Shown here: positions 1 through 12,100 of the stretch, in pieces | Layout: every line of letters starts with the position of its first letter | How positions within the stretch are numbered: position 1 is the stretch's first letter | Assembly (NCBI GenBank): GCA_030762895.1 | Contig: CM061069.1 | Span: 100,953,923-101,017,922, forward strand | Length of the DNA stretch: 64,000 nucleotides | From: Sophora flavescens | Taxonomy: Eukaryota > Streptophyta > Magnoliopsida > Fabales > Fabaceae | Direction of reading: 5' to 3' | Notes under the pieces: generated by a model | What the model saw: only the letters and a program-made list of their open reading frames with translations | Database searches by the model: none | What the model was told of the DNA's origin: nothing | Translations under genes and position numbers: made by a program

Positions 1-1060
1 CACAACACTATACATTCCTGAATTAAGCAAACAGAAACATATAGCATCGTATTGAAAAGAGAAAAGCATACAAAACAGGAATTACAGAACCTCAAATGTA
101 AATGGAAACCAATCCCAGTAGATTAATCAAGGAGACTAGTTCTCCATTACAAAGAAAAGTAAAAGCTAAGAGATAAAACTAAAACTAACTAAGATCTGAC
201 TACTCCCTTCAGTTCTGCCTAAAACAGACTTATATACAGCTTCTGGACTACGTTGACTCGTGAGGTGAGCACACATTCGCGAGGCGAATAATGCGAACAG
301 TCTTCAGTGAGTGGCGAGCTTGCGAGGCGAGCTCATCTTCGCGAGGCGAAAACTCTTCGAATTCCAAACTGTAACGCCCGTGACCTTCAACATGCGCAGG
401 CCGTGATGGCTTCTGGTCTTCCAAGGTTGGATTACTCGCGAGGCGAGTCAAGTCTTCGCGGGGCGAGACAGAAAGGATGGCAAATTTCTGGAACAGTCAC
501 CTTCTGGTTCGCGAGGCGAATGCCTACTCGTGGGGAGAAAGCTCCAGATTTATTCCTTTTTATTAACCTGAAAACAGCAAATAGCTTAAGTGCTTTATTT
601 AACTCTAAATCAGCTAAATTAACCTAAAAATACTTTACAGACTCAAAATGCTGCTTAAAGACAATCAAGTCTAATTTGGGTGAAAATGATATAAAATTAG
701 CACAAAGCCAAGGTTTTTATTAGTTATAAAACCAGTCAACCAGAGGCTCATCAGGACCATAGAAGTTCAATTGGGTCGATCGGGGCAATTGGTCCAATTA
801 GGTCCTAACAAGTCAATTTGGGCTCTATTAGGATCAAACCAGTTCATTTAGGTTCTATTAGGATCAAACAATTGTACTTCTTGTTGACTTTACTTCATAA
901 ATCTTGTAAGAAATATAAATCTTATTTAATTCACTTCATAAATCTTGTTTACTTTTAAATTTATTAAGATCAAATATTTTAATCATATTTATTAGATAAA
1001 TTATTTAATATTTTTTCAAGGATAATATAAGATAAATCAAGGAAATATAAAAAATAACAC
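1..1060. other. Non-coding segment with TCGCGAGGCGA motif cluster
   Basis: No convincing gene. Between about 260 and 540 there are repeated copies of the near-palindrome TCGC-GAG-GCGA. The short frames here only translate this repeat. Between 770 and 860 there are loose repeats of a GGTCCTATTAGGATCAAA type. It could be the interior of the CACTA-like element that ends at 2043, since no left terminus of that element was seen. Confidence 0.4.
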
Positions 1061-2043
1061 AATCCGTCTGAAATCCGTCCGAAAATTTCGGACGGATAAT
1101 GGGAAATATATGAATTACAAATCAAATTTTCGGACGGATAATGGGAAATATAAGAATTATCAAATCCGTAAAATTTCGAACGGATTTGGGAGATCATGGA
1201 AAATATAAGAATTAACGAACTCCGTCCGAAATTTTCGGACGGATTTCGGACGGATCATAGAAAATATAAGAATTAACGAAATCCGTCCGAAAATTTCGGA
1301 CGGATTTCGGACGGATCATGGGAAATATAAGAATTAACGAAATCCGTCCGAAATCCGCCCGACATTTTCGGACGGATTTCGGACGGATAATGGAAAATAT
1401 AAGAATTAACGAAATCCATCCGAAATCCGCCCGAAAATTTCGGACGGATTTCAGACGGATAATGGGAAATATAAGAATTAACGAAATCCGTCCGAAATTT
1501 TCGGACGGATCATAGAAAATATAAGAATTAACGAAATCCGTCCGAAATTTTCGGACGGATTTCGGACGGATCATGGGAAATATAAGAATTAACGAAATCC
1601 GTCTGAAATTTTCGGACGGATAATGGGAAATATAAGAATTAACGAAATCCGTACGAAAATTTCGGACGGATTTCGGACGGATAATGGGAAATATAAGAAT
1701 TAACGAAATCCGTCCGAAATTTTCGGACGGATTTCGGACGGATCAAGGAAAATATAAGAATTAACGAAATCCGTCCGAAATCCGTCCGAAATTTTCGGAC
1801 GGATTTCGGACGGATAATGGAAAATATAAGAATTAACGAAATCCGTCCTAAATTTCGGACGGATTTCGGACGGATCAAGGAAAATATAAGAATTAACGAA
1901 TCTGTCTGAAATCCGTCCGAAAAATTTCGGACGGATTTCGGACGGATCATGAAAAATATAAGAATTAACGAAATCCGTCCGAAAATTTCGGGAAATTTCA
2001 GACGGGAACATTTCCGTCCGAAAATTCAATTTTTCTAGTAGTG
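1060..2043. mobile_element. Subterminal array and right end of a CACTA-like element
   Basis: At least 13 tandem units of GGAAATATAAGAATTAACG separated by palindromic GTCCGAAA/TTTCGGAC blocks. The edge at 2043 reads, on the minus strand, CACTACTAGAAAAATTGAAT, a typical CACTA terminus that continues straight into the repeat motif. Subterminal repeats of this kind are where CACTA TNPA-like proteins bind. The element has no visible transposase, and its left end may lie outside the window. It abuts CACTA element 1 inside sequence that is continuous in element 2, so it was inserted into element 1. Confidence 0.65.
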
Positions 2044-2605
2044 ACAGTCACTTTGGAGCCAAAGCAGAGTGAAGGGTGCACTCGATCTGTTTCAGCAATG
2101 GTCTTGGAACAGTCACTTGGTTCCAAAGCTGAGGTTTTGGAACTGTAGCTACTGATTCTCCGGAAGGATGATAATGTGAGCAATTCACATAATGTGACTT
2201 ACACACCCTTATCACCCATGTAATGTGATTTACACAACCTCAGAAGTTGTTTGACCATTAAGACAAAGATCTTTGAGTCTAGGAATAGGAAGAAAGAGTG
2301 ATGAAGTTAATCTTCATGGCAGAGTCATATTGTGAAGCAGAAAAATTAAAGGAAGGAAGGAAGCTATTTATAGGAGCAGGGGATGAAGTTACTAGGCGTC
2401 GTAAGTTGCTAAAAAATTAAATTGATCATTAAAAGCATTAGGTTCCAAGGCGCATTGGGAGTTGGCAGTCATATATTATAAACGTGCAGAAAAGAAAACG
2501 CCCGATGGAATAGGAAGAAATAGACCTTTAAGTCTAGGTATAAACTTAATGCTCTTAAAGAGGATTATAGGTTACAATGTGCATGGGTAAGTAGCACAGC
2601 AGTAA

Positions 2606-3090
2606 TGGGTAAGTAGCAGAGTAGTCAAAGGAATGAATGCTTTTGCAGAAACTTATAACTTTTAACGTCAGTTGTTGAATAAAACTGATGTTAAAAGTGT
2701 TTTTAAAATAAAAAATATTTATTTTTAACGTCAGTTGTTTATACAACTGACGTTAAAAGTGTGATTTTTACTTCCGTTAAATAAACAGCTGACGTAAATA
2801 ATCCTATATCCCTATCTGAAATGCCCTGTTGTCACTCTTAACAAAGGTCAATGGGTAAGTAGCAGAGTAGTCAAAGGAATAAATGTTTTTGCAGAAACTT
2901 ATACACTTTTAACGTCAGTTGTTGAATAAAACTGAAGTTAAAAGTGTTTTTAAAATAAAAAATATTTATTTTTAACGTCTGTTGTTTATACAATTGACGT
3001 TAAAAGTGTGATTTTTACTTCAGTTAAATAAATAGCTGACGTAAATAATCCTATATCCCTATCTGAAATGCCCTGTTGTCACTCTTAACA
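2606..3090. repeat. Tandem duplication of about 240 bp in CACTA 5' subterminal region
   Basis: Two copies of a block starting ATGGGTAAGTAGCAGAGTAG and ending near CCCTGTTGTCACTCTTAACA. The same duplication is present in element 2 (about 35880-36370), so it predates the split of the two copies. Confidence 0.7.
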
Positions 3091-4696
3091 CAAGTCAATC
3101 CACATATATAGTGCAGTTTATTTCTAAACTTTTTTGTTTAAACAAGTTTATTTTTAATCTTAATTAATTAGCTTGAATTAGTAAACAAATTCTTGTGCAA
3201 ATTAAGATAAATAAACACTTAACATAAAACAAGTTATATATGTATCTCATTGAAGCGATTCATAAGTTACAATTAATTACATGATTAAAAGATAAAAAAT
3301 TTCTGCAACATACCCCTAAAATATAAAAAAGTTTCTGCTTCAACATCATTTTATTCTCAGTCCTGTCCTCAGAAATTCAAATGGATGCATCTCCTCCCTC
3401 ACTTGAATTCCATGATGCATCGTGATTAATCCACAGTCACTAGTTGCGAAAGCAAAGTGAAAGGGATCTTTGCATCACCTCCTTCACTGGAATTCCTTGA
3501 TGCATCATCTCGAATCCACAGTCACTTGCAGCCAAAGCAGAGTGAAAGGGATGACTGGGATGAAATAAAGTGAGGGAATCACATTACGTGATTTACTCAA
3601 CTTTACCATCCATGTAATGTGATTTACACAACCTCAGAAGATTTTTGACCATTAAGACAAAGACCTTTAAGTCTAGGTATAGGAAGAAATAACAAAAGTC
3701 TCAGAGCCATTTTGTGAAGTTTGTGAAGGAATAGAAATATAGAGGAAAAGAAGAGACTGTATTACAGACTGATACAGAAGAATGGTACTTTATATAGAGA
3801 ATGATTTTTACACAACACTTTTAACGTCAGTTGTATTCAACAACTGACGTTAAAAGTGTTTTTAAATAAAAAATATTAATATTTAACGTCAGTTTTTTAA
3901 TACAACTGACGTTAAACAATGACTTTTAACGTCAGTTGTTTAAGACAACTGACGTTAAATGTTGTTTTATTTTTGGTTTTTGATTACAAGGTTTACACCC
4001 GCGTGCCTTCTACACTTCGCTCTGTACGTCTCTTTTCTCTTTTCATCACGCTCAACCCTCGATCACTCTCAACCCTCACTCTCACTCTCACCCAGCGCAG
4101 AACCCTAATCGCGAGCTCATCTCCACCTCAACCATCGCGAGGTCTTCTTCGCCACCACCGTGAGGTACACTATTAACCCTAACTCTGTCTTTCCATTCAT
4201 TCTTTGTAATAACTTGACATCTCTCTTTCCCCTTCCTGCGCACTAACTCTCCTTGTCCCTCTGCTCTCAGTAACCACATCGAACGTTGGCCACCACTTGA
4301 GCTCCCGTCCCCACCACCACGCGTGCACCTATTTCTGGTGAGTCTTTAGGGCACATTTTTTTATTTTTGGTTTTGAGTGTATGTTGAAACTGTAGTCTCA
4401 GTAGTTGAAACTTGAAACCGTGAGTTTGAGTTGTTTCCAATGTAGGTCTCTATTTTTGGTTTTGAGTGCATGTTGCTCTGCTGGTTGATCTGTCACGACC
4501 GTGATGCTCATCACGGCTAGGCCGTGATAAGTTCTGCCTGTGATGGTCTGGTTCAGTTGGCACGTTACGGTCGTGATGGACATCACTTCCAGTCCGTGAC
4601 CAATGCTTGGCAATCTTCAAAAACTATAGTTTTCAATCTCCCGTATTGTCCTTATATTGGATATATGTTTTGTATATCTACAGGACCTATCTAGTT

Positions 4697-7600
4697 ATGG
4701 ATCGTAGTTGGATGGTTTGTAAGCACACTAGTGCTGAGTATTTGAAGGGGGTGGGAGAATTTATAGAATTTACTCAAAGGAAAGTTCCTAATGGTAATGG
4801 AATGTTCTGTTGTCCTTGTGTCAAGTGTTTGAATACGAGGAAATGTACGGTGAAGGATATACGTACTCATTTGATTTGTGAAGGGATTTGCTTGAGTTAT
4901 ACAAGATGGATATGGCATGGTGATGTGTTGTTGAGTAGTACGGCAAGTGTCTCTCAAAGTGAGGATGTTGACGTAGATATGGAGGATGATCGAGTAGAGG
5001 ACATGATCCGTGATATTGGACAAGAATCTTTTCATCGAGCTCATGTGTATGATAGGTTGTGCGGTGATGCGGACAAGCCTTTATATCCAGGGTGTACTAC
5101 TCATACAAGGTTGTCGGCGGTGCTAAAATTGGTTTGTGTGAAGGCGAGAAATGGTTGGACCGATAAAAGCTTCACGGAATTGCTTGAAGTGTTGAAAGAC
5201 TTGCTTCCGGAGGACAACACATTGCCTAACCGTAACTATGAGGCCAAGAAGGTATTGTGTCCTATGGGTATGGAGTATAAGAAGATACACGCATGACCCA
5301 ATGATTGCATATTGTACACCGGTGTTCATGAAGACAATCACGATTGCCCCAAATGTGGGTTATCACGATACAAAGTGAAGGGTGGTGATGATGATGATGA
5401 TCTTGATGATGTGAGAAAAAAGGGTCCTCCTGCGAAGGTGTTGTGGTATCTTCCAATAATTCCAAGGTTCAAGCGATTGTTTGCCAATGCGAAAGATGCG
5501 AAGAATCTTAGATGGCATAATGATGAGAGAAAATGTGATGGAAAGGTTCATCATCCTGCCGACTCTATTTAATGGAAGAATATCGAGACTATGTTTCCGG
5601 ATTTCGTCGATGAGCCAAGAAACCTAAGGCTTGGACTTGCTACGGATGGAATGAATCCTTATGGTAACATGAGTAGTATTCATAGTTCATGGCCTGTTCT
5701 GTTGGTAATTTACGACATGCCCCCTTGGTTGTGCATGAAGCGCAAATACATGATGTTGTCTATGATGATTTCGGGCCCAAAGCAACCGGGAAATGACTTA
5801 GATGTTTATCTAGGTCCCTTGATTGAAGACTTGAAAACGCTGTGGGTGGAAGGTGTCGATATAGTTGATGGGTATTCTCATGAGACTTTCAAGCTTCGTG
5901 CCATGTTATTTTGCACCATCAACGACTTTCCAGCATACGGTTACTTGTCCGGGTACAGTGTCAAGAGGCATAGCATGCCCTATATGTGAAGAAGACACAT
6001 GCTACACTCAGTTGCATCATGGAGAGAAGACGGTTTACCTTGGGCATCGGAGATTTCTTAGACGTGATCACCCATATCGTAAGATGAAAAAAGCTTTTAA
6101 TGGATGCCAAGAGACAGAAGAAGCGTCGGCGGCCTTAATTGGAGAGCAGGTTTATCAGAGGGTAAAAGGCATCGATGTTATATTCGGCAAGTCCAAAAAG
6201 AAAGGTAAAGCTGCTGAGAAAAACATATGGAAGAAGAGGTTGATATTCTTTGATCTTCCATACTGGCGCAAGCTTGATGTCGATTCTTGCATTGATGTGA
6301 TGCATGTGGAGAAAAACGTGTGTGATAGTGTGATCGGGACGCTTCTCAACATTCAGGGCAAGACAAAGGATGGTGTGAATGCTCGTCTCGACCTCGTTGC
6401 TATAGGTATACGAGAGCAGTTAGCTCCAGTTGTTGAGGATGGTAAGCGGACTTATTTGCCTCCGGCATGTCATACTTTGTCAAAAAGAGAGACAAAGTTT
6501 TTGCGGGTGTCTTCAGGGCATCAAAGTTCCACATGGTTACTCTTCAAATATGAAGAGGCTTGTCTCTAGTGATCTTAAATTGGTTGGCTTAAAGTCTCAT
6601 GATTGTCACATCTTGATGCAACAACTTCTGCCCGTTGCTATTCGTGGTATTGCTCCAAAAAATGTGAGACATGCCATTACTCGGTTGTGCTCATTCTTCA
6701 ATTCTATATGTAGCAAAGTCGTTGACCCCCGTATGTTGGATGACTTGGAAGTTGTGGCTACTACAATCTTGTGCCAATTGGAGATGTATTTTCCTCCTTC
6801 CTTTTTCGACATAATGGTTCACTTAATTGTTCATTTGGTGAGGGATATTAGATTATGTGGGTCGGTTTTTCTGAGATGAATGTACCCAGTTGAGCGCTAC
6901 ATGAAGATCTTGAAAGGGTACGTGAAGAATCCTCATTGTCCGGAAGCACCTATTGTTCAAAGGTATGTTGCAGAAGAAGCTATTGAGTTTTGTTCGGACT
7001 ACCTTCATAACACGGATCCTATAGGGGTTCCTAAGCCTTGGCATGATGAGATCAGATGTCAAGGTAAGGGTACACATGGCTTAAGAATTAATAGGAAGGA
7101 TCGGGAGGAAGTGCTTCAAGCACATTTGTATGTATTGAACAACATCGAATGTGTTCAGCCTTTCTTATTTGAACATAAAAGAAAAGTCAATCAAGAAAAC
7201 CCTCGAATGAGCGAAAGGTGGTTGTTGAACAAGCATAACAAGACTTTCTTACCATGGTTCAAGGAAGAAATGCTTAAGGATGGTAGTACTGCTTCTGATG
7301 ACATAAGATGGCTAGCACGTGGGCCTAGCTTCAACGTCATATGTTGGAGCGGATACGACATAAATAACTTTTCCTTTTATACAAAGGAACAAGATAATAA
7401 GAGTACCATGCAAAATAGTAGGGTTATGATCGTGGCCGAAGCAATGCACTTCTCTAGTGCAAAGGACACAAAACCCGTTAAAGCACCGAGACCTTACTTT
7501 GAATATATTGAAGATATTTGGGTGCTCGATTACACTAAGCTTACGATGCCGGTATTTAAATGTAAGTGGGTTGATAGTAACGGTGGTGTACAAACCGACG

Positions 7601-7893
7601 AATTGGGGTTCACATTGGTAGACCTCAACAAGTTAGGTCATATAAATGAGCCTTTCATAATGGCTTCCCAAGCAAAACAAGTGTTCTACATCACTGATCC
7701 TTCTAACAAAAGGTTGTCCGTGGTTCTCCAAGGAAAAAGCATGTATAATGGTAGTGATGAAAATGAAGATTCAAATCTTGATATTCCTGAGACTCCTTCT
7801 TTTTCAACAAACATGCCTACTATAATCGAGGAGACACAGGTGGACGATGTACATGCCACTCGTGATGATCATCACGAAGGGATATTGATATAG
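4697..7893 (+). pseudogene. CACTA TNP2-type transposase (element 1), broken
   Basis: Starts MDRSWMVCKHTSAEYLKG (transposase-associated domain with CCPCVKC). It continues through the Transposase_21/TNP2 core (KVLCPMGMEYKKIHA...ILYTGVHEDNHDCPKCG, split in the sequence), a DUF4218-type block (LVGLKSHDCHILMQQLL) and a DUF4216-type C terminus (VDLNKLGHINEPFIMASQAK), ending at 7893. Breaks relative to element 2: TGC to TGA (5294-5296), CAA to TAA (5570-5572), loss of two bases near 5975, indels near 6500-6515, and TGG to TGA (6877-6879). It cannot encode a working transposase. Confidence 0.85.
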
Positions 7894-8438
7894 GTAGTTT
7901 AAACTTAGTATACATTTATTTTTATTTATATTTCTGTATTTATTTTGAGTTATAACCTTTGTTAATAAATATATATTGTTTCTAAACAGGCATACATATG
8001 GATCATTGTTCCATTTTTCCTTTGCAATTCTGTAATGTGTGTGATATTCTGTGTTACTGGGATATTTACTGAATGCAGGGATAGCTGAAGGGAGTGATAT
8101 TTTAGAACTGAATTTTAAAAAAAAATACTATTAACGTCGGTTGTATGATACAACTGACGTTAATAGTATTTTATAAAATATACATTCCACTATTAACGTC
8201 ATTTCTTTATTACAACTGACGTTAAAATTAAGACCTTTAACGTCAGTTCTTTATAACAATTGACGTTAGTTTTAACAAAATTAACGTCCGTTCTGAAAGA
8301 ACTGACGTTAATTTTTACAAAATTAACGTCAGTTGTGTTAAAGAACTAACGTTAATTTTGACAAAATTAACGTCAGTTGTGTTAAAGAACCGACGTTAAT
8401 AGTTTTATATTTAACGTCAGTTCTCAACTAACGTTAAA

Positions 8439-8523
8439 TATTCATGATAGAACATTGTAGCGCCGTATGATCCATGTAGCCGACCCCACCTAGTGGGATA
8501 AGGCTTGGTTGTTGTTGTTGTTG
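8439..8523 (+). mobile_element. 5'-truncated Au-type SINE
   Basis: Contains CATGTAGCCGACCCCACC and the conserved Au tail GGGATAAGGCTTGGTTG followed by (TTG)n. It is flanked by a 17-base direct repeat with one mismatch: TCTCAACTAACGTTAAA at 8422-8438 and TCTCAACTGACGTTAAA at 8524-8540. It sits in the subterminal repeat array of CACTA element 1, so it is younger than that element. Confidence 0.8.
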
Positions 8524-8742
8524 TCTCAACTGACGTTAAAATTTTAACTTTTAACGTCAGCTGTATTTACGTCAGTCGGTATTCTGACGTAAAAAATCAA
8601 TTTTAACTGACGTAAAAAGCACTTATTGCACTGGTGTTCAATGAAATAAAACAGGATTTTTTTTAGTGGAGACAATATCTAACAGAAAGGAATGTTCAAA
8701 ACCATAAATTAATTGAAATAACAAGCTAATAGTAGTGAACTT

Positions 8743-8768
8743 TTTTTTTTTTTTTGATCAGTAAAGAT
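8743..8768. repeat. Tiny poly(T) retroposed insert with target-site duplication
   Basis: A run of T followed by GATCAGTAAAGAT lies between two copies of AATAGTAGTGAACTT (8728-8742 and 8769-8783). This looks like a severely 5'-truncated LINE/SINE insertion in minus orientation. Confidence 0.5.
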
Positions 8769-9074
8769 AATAGTAGTGAACTTAATACACAAAGTAAAGT
8801 TTCGGCACCATCTATACAAATAATGAGTTCATTTGACCACAAAGATGCGTCCTTGTGATGTTGTACCAAGATTAGAACAAAAATCTTGTACTCAATTTGT
8901 GATAGTTTTCTATATTTCACATGTACACTCAACTGACATTTAAATTTCTCCTTACTCTGGAAACGATAATTTTACTATTTAATGGTTAACAATAGATATC
9001 AGGTTAAAATATTGTGTTTTAGAAAATTAAAAATTGCTATTTGATTTTAAAGAACTTGTAGCCTGAAACCACTT

Positions 9075-9167
9075 CTACTGCCCAACCAATGTTAAGTGCA
9101 TCAACAATCCTTGATTGTGTTTGAGCGTCACTTTGGTGCTCGGTTCATGGTTTTTTCGAGTAAGTTT
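9075..9167 (-). CDS. Tentative terminal exon of the VEF gene
   Basis: After an AG acceptor (CCCTATTAG) a phase-0 frame reads KLTRKNHEPSTK and ends in TAG at 9075-9077 after about 30 codons. It is basic, not the acidic SDRDSEDEVDDD plus VEF box expected here. It could be a new C terminus created by rearrangement, or intron sequence. No VEF-box exon is visible before CACTA element 1. Confidence 0.3.
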   Translation of the reverse strand, partial: KLTRKNHEPSTKVTLKHNQGLLMHLTLVGQ

Positions 9168-12100
9168 CTAATAGGGGGCATATGCAAACAAAATAAAAGT
9201 ACAAAAAATAAATTAATAAAATGGCAATCACTCATTACCTGGTACGTTCGAGAGTGGTAAAACTGTCGCTTGCTCAATAGGGCAATGCTGAAATGTTTTG
9301 AAAAATAACTATTTCAGAGCTGTGTGCATGTATAAGTTATTTATAGCAAGAACCAAAGTCACAAATAGAATATGATATATGACAATTTACTTCAACAATG
9401 CCTATAGACTCGGATAAAATCCTACTCGTCGCCTAAACCACTCTAGGTGTCACACATGAAGAACAATTTTACACCCAATTAATTTGCCAATATTTGCAAT
9501 GACATAAACTGTATTTGACCGAACAACTATAGGAATTTTTAATTTAGTGATGAAGTGTAAAATAAAGCTCGATTACAGTTAACAGACTTTGCCAATAAAA
9601 CTCACTAATATATATATATATATATAACCAAATAAACAAATCAACAGCCACATACAATCAGATCCCGAATTTAACATTTTGACAAACTGCTATAAGCATA
9701 TAATCTATCAGTTTTACGTATCATTTAGTAGATTAAGCTAGTGCTCAAATTGAACAAGATATCTTTATTTAACAATTAAGGCGACACTGATATGTCAGTG
9801 GAACAACTTTATATTATACTAAAATGTCTGCAAGTTATTACACCAAAAGTAGCGTTGAAGTTTGTATTATGAAATTATTTTTGGTTGGGACTTGGGAGGC
9901 TTACATTTCAATAACATTTTAGCATTGTAATTACATAGAGGGACCAAATGCTTCCTCGATGTAATTATGCAACTAAAAAGTTGTCAAAATGTCAGAACGT
10001 GATTTTGTTTTCCAAGGATAAAGAAGTGGACATACCTTTGCGGGTCAATATGCTTAACCGGTAGCTTCCCTTTTCTTTTCTTCGTACCTACGGGTGCAAC
10101 CGGTGATTTCCCGTTCTTGGAAGCTTGTTGCGCTGTGGGAGTCCCATGATCAGGCTCAACTGTTGACTTCCCTTTCTTGGCTACTTGTTGAACCTCTCAT
10201 TCTCCTAATTTCTACCCTTATATTAGTCTCTTCTATAATATTTGACAAATATACTAGATAGCCAGAATTTTTTGATTAATCCAGCAACTACCATTGGATC
10301 GTGAAAAATTCTGTGAAACTTTTTGATTGTGTAAGTTTTATACAGCTTTAACTGCATCACTAACTAAAATACTTGGTATAGTTGCAAAAGTTACATACCA
10401 TCAGCCTTCTCCATAAGCTCAGCATCTCCATCTCCATCTCCTTCAAAACTTTCAGACTCTGAGTCACTTTGGTCTCCATCATTTGAATCTAAACGAGTGA
10501 GAAAACTCTCTGCTATTTTGCGATGAAGTGGCTTGGCACTGTGTATAGATGTTAGGCCATTTTACTTCATAACATGTATCTATACAAAAGTATATGGGGT
10601 CGCAAGAAAATTTCAAAAGAAATAAAATAGCTTACCAAAAGAAGAAAGTTTGTGATTTTGGATCAACTGCAATAGTCTGGATGGAAAAGTAATTAATAAG
10701 TTTCCAGAGCAAACAAAAATTCCAAATGCATTCATGCTAAAACTTCAAACATTTTTGTCATGCTTCTACCATGTCTCTAGGCACCACATGTTCTCCACAA
10801 GACTACCACCATGCAAAGGAACCAGTCATCCTAAAAGATTAAGCTATTAAATAACACGACAACAGTGTTTTGTTATAACTATTGAATTTCTTCCCTTACA
10901 CAGAGCGGCACATATTTCAAGTTAAGTAGAGAAGGGTAACAGTATCGTTTGTATAGCATCAAAGTTAAGCTAAGCAAGGACCCAACTCTTAAGAATGGCT
11001 TTTTTGACTCACGTTCCAAAAGCAAACACCAACTAGATATGGACAAAGAGCTTGCTTAGTGCTTATCCAGTCACCCATAAGATAAGATGATTCGTGATTG
11101 ATTGACAGTATAAAAAACTTTACATTGACAATGTATCAAAATTAAACTCTTTTAAGATTTTTTTTTTGTATGCATTATGCATTGTCGGTATAAAAATAGT
11201 GCTAATAGATTTTCCCTCAATTGCTTATTGTATTCTTTCCTAAGCAAACATTTGTGGAAATTTCCAAGTGAATCCATGCAGCACAATATGGGCTATTGGG
11301 CATAAATAAAATGATATATCCTCTCTATCGGTACCTTTTCACTTTCCTCTATGAGAAAAATTTCTTTGTAGAAAGATGGACATGAATGAACAAGGGAAAA
11401 TAAAACAAGGCTCAAATTCTAGAATGTAATGTCCAAAAGGCAAAAGCATATAAGAGGTTCCAAATGAAAGAGTAAAACTATTATTTCCAATAACCCAAAT
11501 AGACATCAGTAAACAAACCAATTATAACCAACTCGAAACTACAAGTACTAATAAAAGTTTATAAAATTAAGCAGAAGAAAAATTGGGAGAAAACTGTTCT
11601 GACCTTAGATTTCAGGATATCAGTTTTCAAGGATACATTTACAGCCTGATCGTGTGGTGCCTGCAAAAATATTTATATTTGAAGTTAATTATTTAATACT
11701 GCTTAATGATTAGAAAGCTTGAAGAGTTACGAAGATTACTGACCAAAAATTCAAAGTTGAAATAACGATCATGAAATGCGAACAAGTGAAATCTTAGACC
11801 CTGAAACATACATGTCAGAAGCATTAAAAAACATGTTTGTATTGAATCTCTATATCTTTAAATTAGAAGTCAAAAGTAGTGTCAACCTTATAGCTTCCAC
11901 ATCCATCCAACCAATTTTTTTTTATTTTTTTTTACTATGAGAGATAATAATTCCACCTAATAAGATAAGGCTTGGTTGTTGTTGTTGTACGAGAGATAAT
12001 AAATTCATTCATGCCCCAACATCTATTGGTTGATAGCTTAAGCTTTGGGAGAGATAGTGTGCATTATGACCGAGTGATCAGCACAAGGTGGTGGTGGGTC

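Larger units (their letters stand above)
2044..8636 (+). mobile_element. CACTA (En/Spm) element 1, decayed, left end missing
   Basis: Homologous over its length to element 2 (30744-37553) in opposite orientation. The right terminus at 8636 reads, on the minus strand, CACCAGTGCAATAAGTGC, i.e. CACTAGTGCAATA with one change in the CACTA core. Both flanks carry many inverted pairs of TTTAACGTCAGTTG/CAACTGACGTTAAA, the likely subterminal binding motif. A segment of about 240 bp is duplicated in tandem at 2606-3090. Homology to element 2 stops at 2044, where the other CACTA end begins, so the left TIR is lost or outside the window. Confidence 0.8.

Noticed and set aside
1212..2029. Several overlapping frames rich in IRPKSVRNFRTDF / NSYIFHDPSE
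   Set aside because: They are translations of the GTCCGAAA/TTTCGGAC repeat array in various frames, not proteins.
10021..11800. RRP1/Nop52-type nucleolar protein for the 3' exons
   Set aside because: First impression from GLRFHL and the basic linker. QAVNVSLKT, DPKSQTFFF and KRQFYHS in order fit VEF proteins instead.
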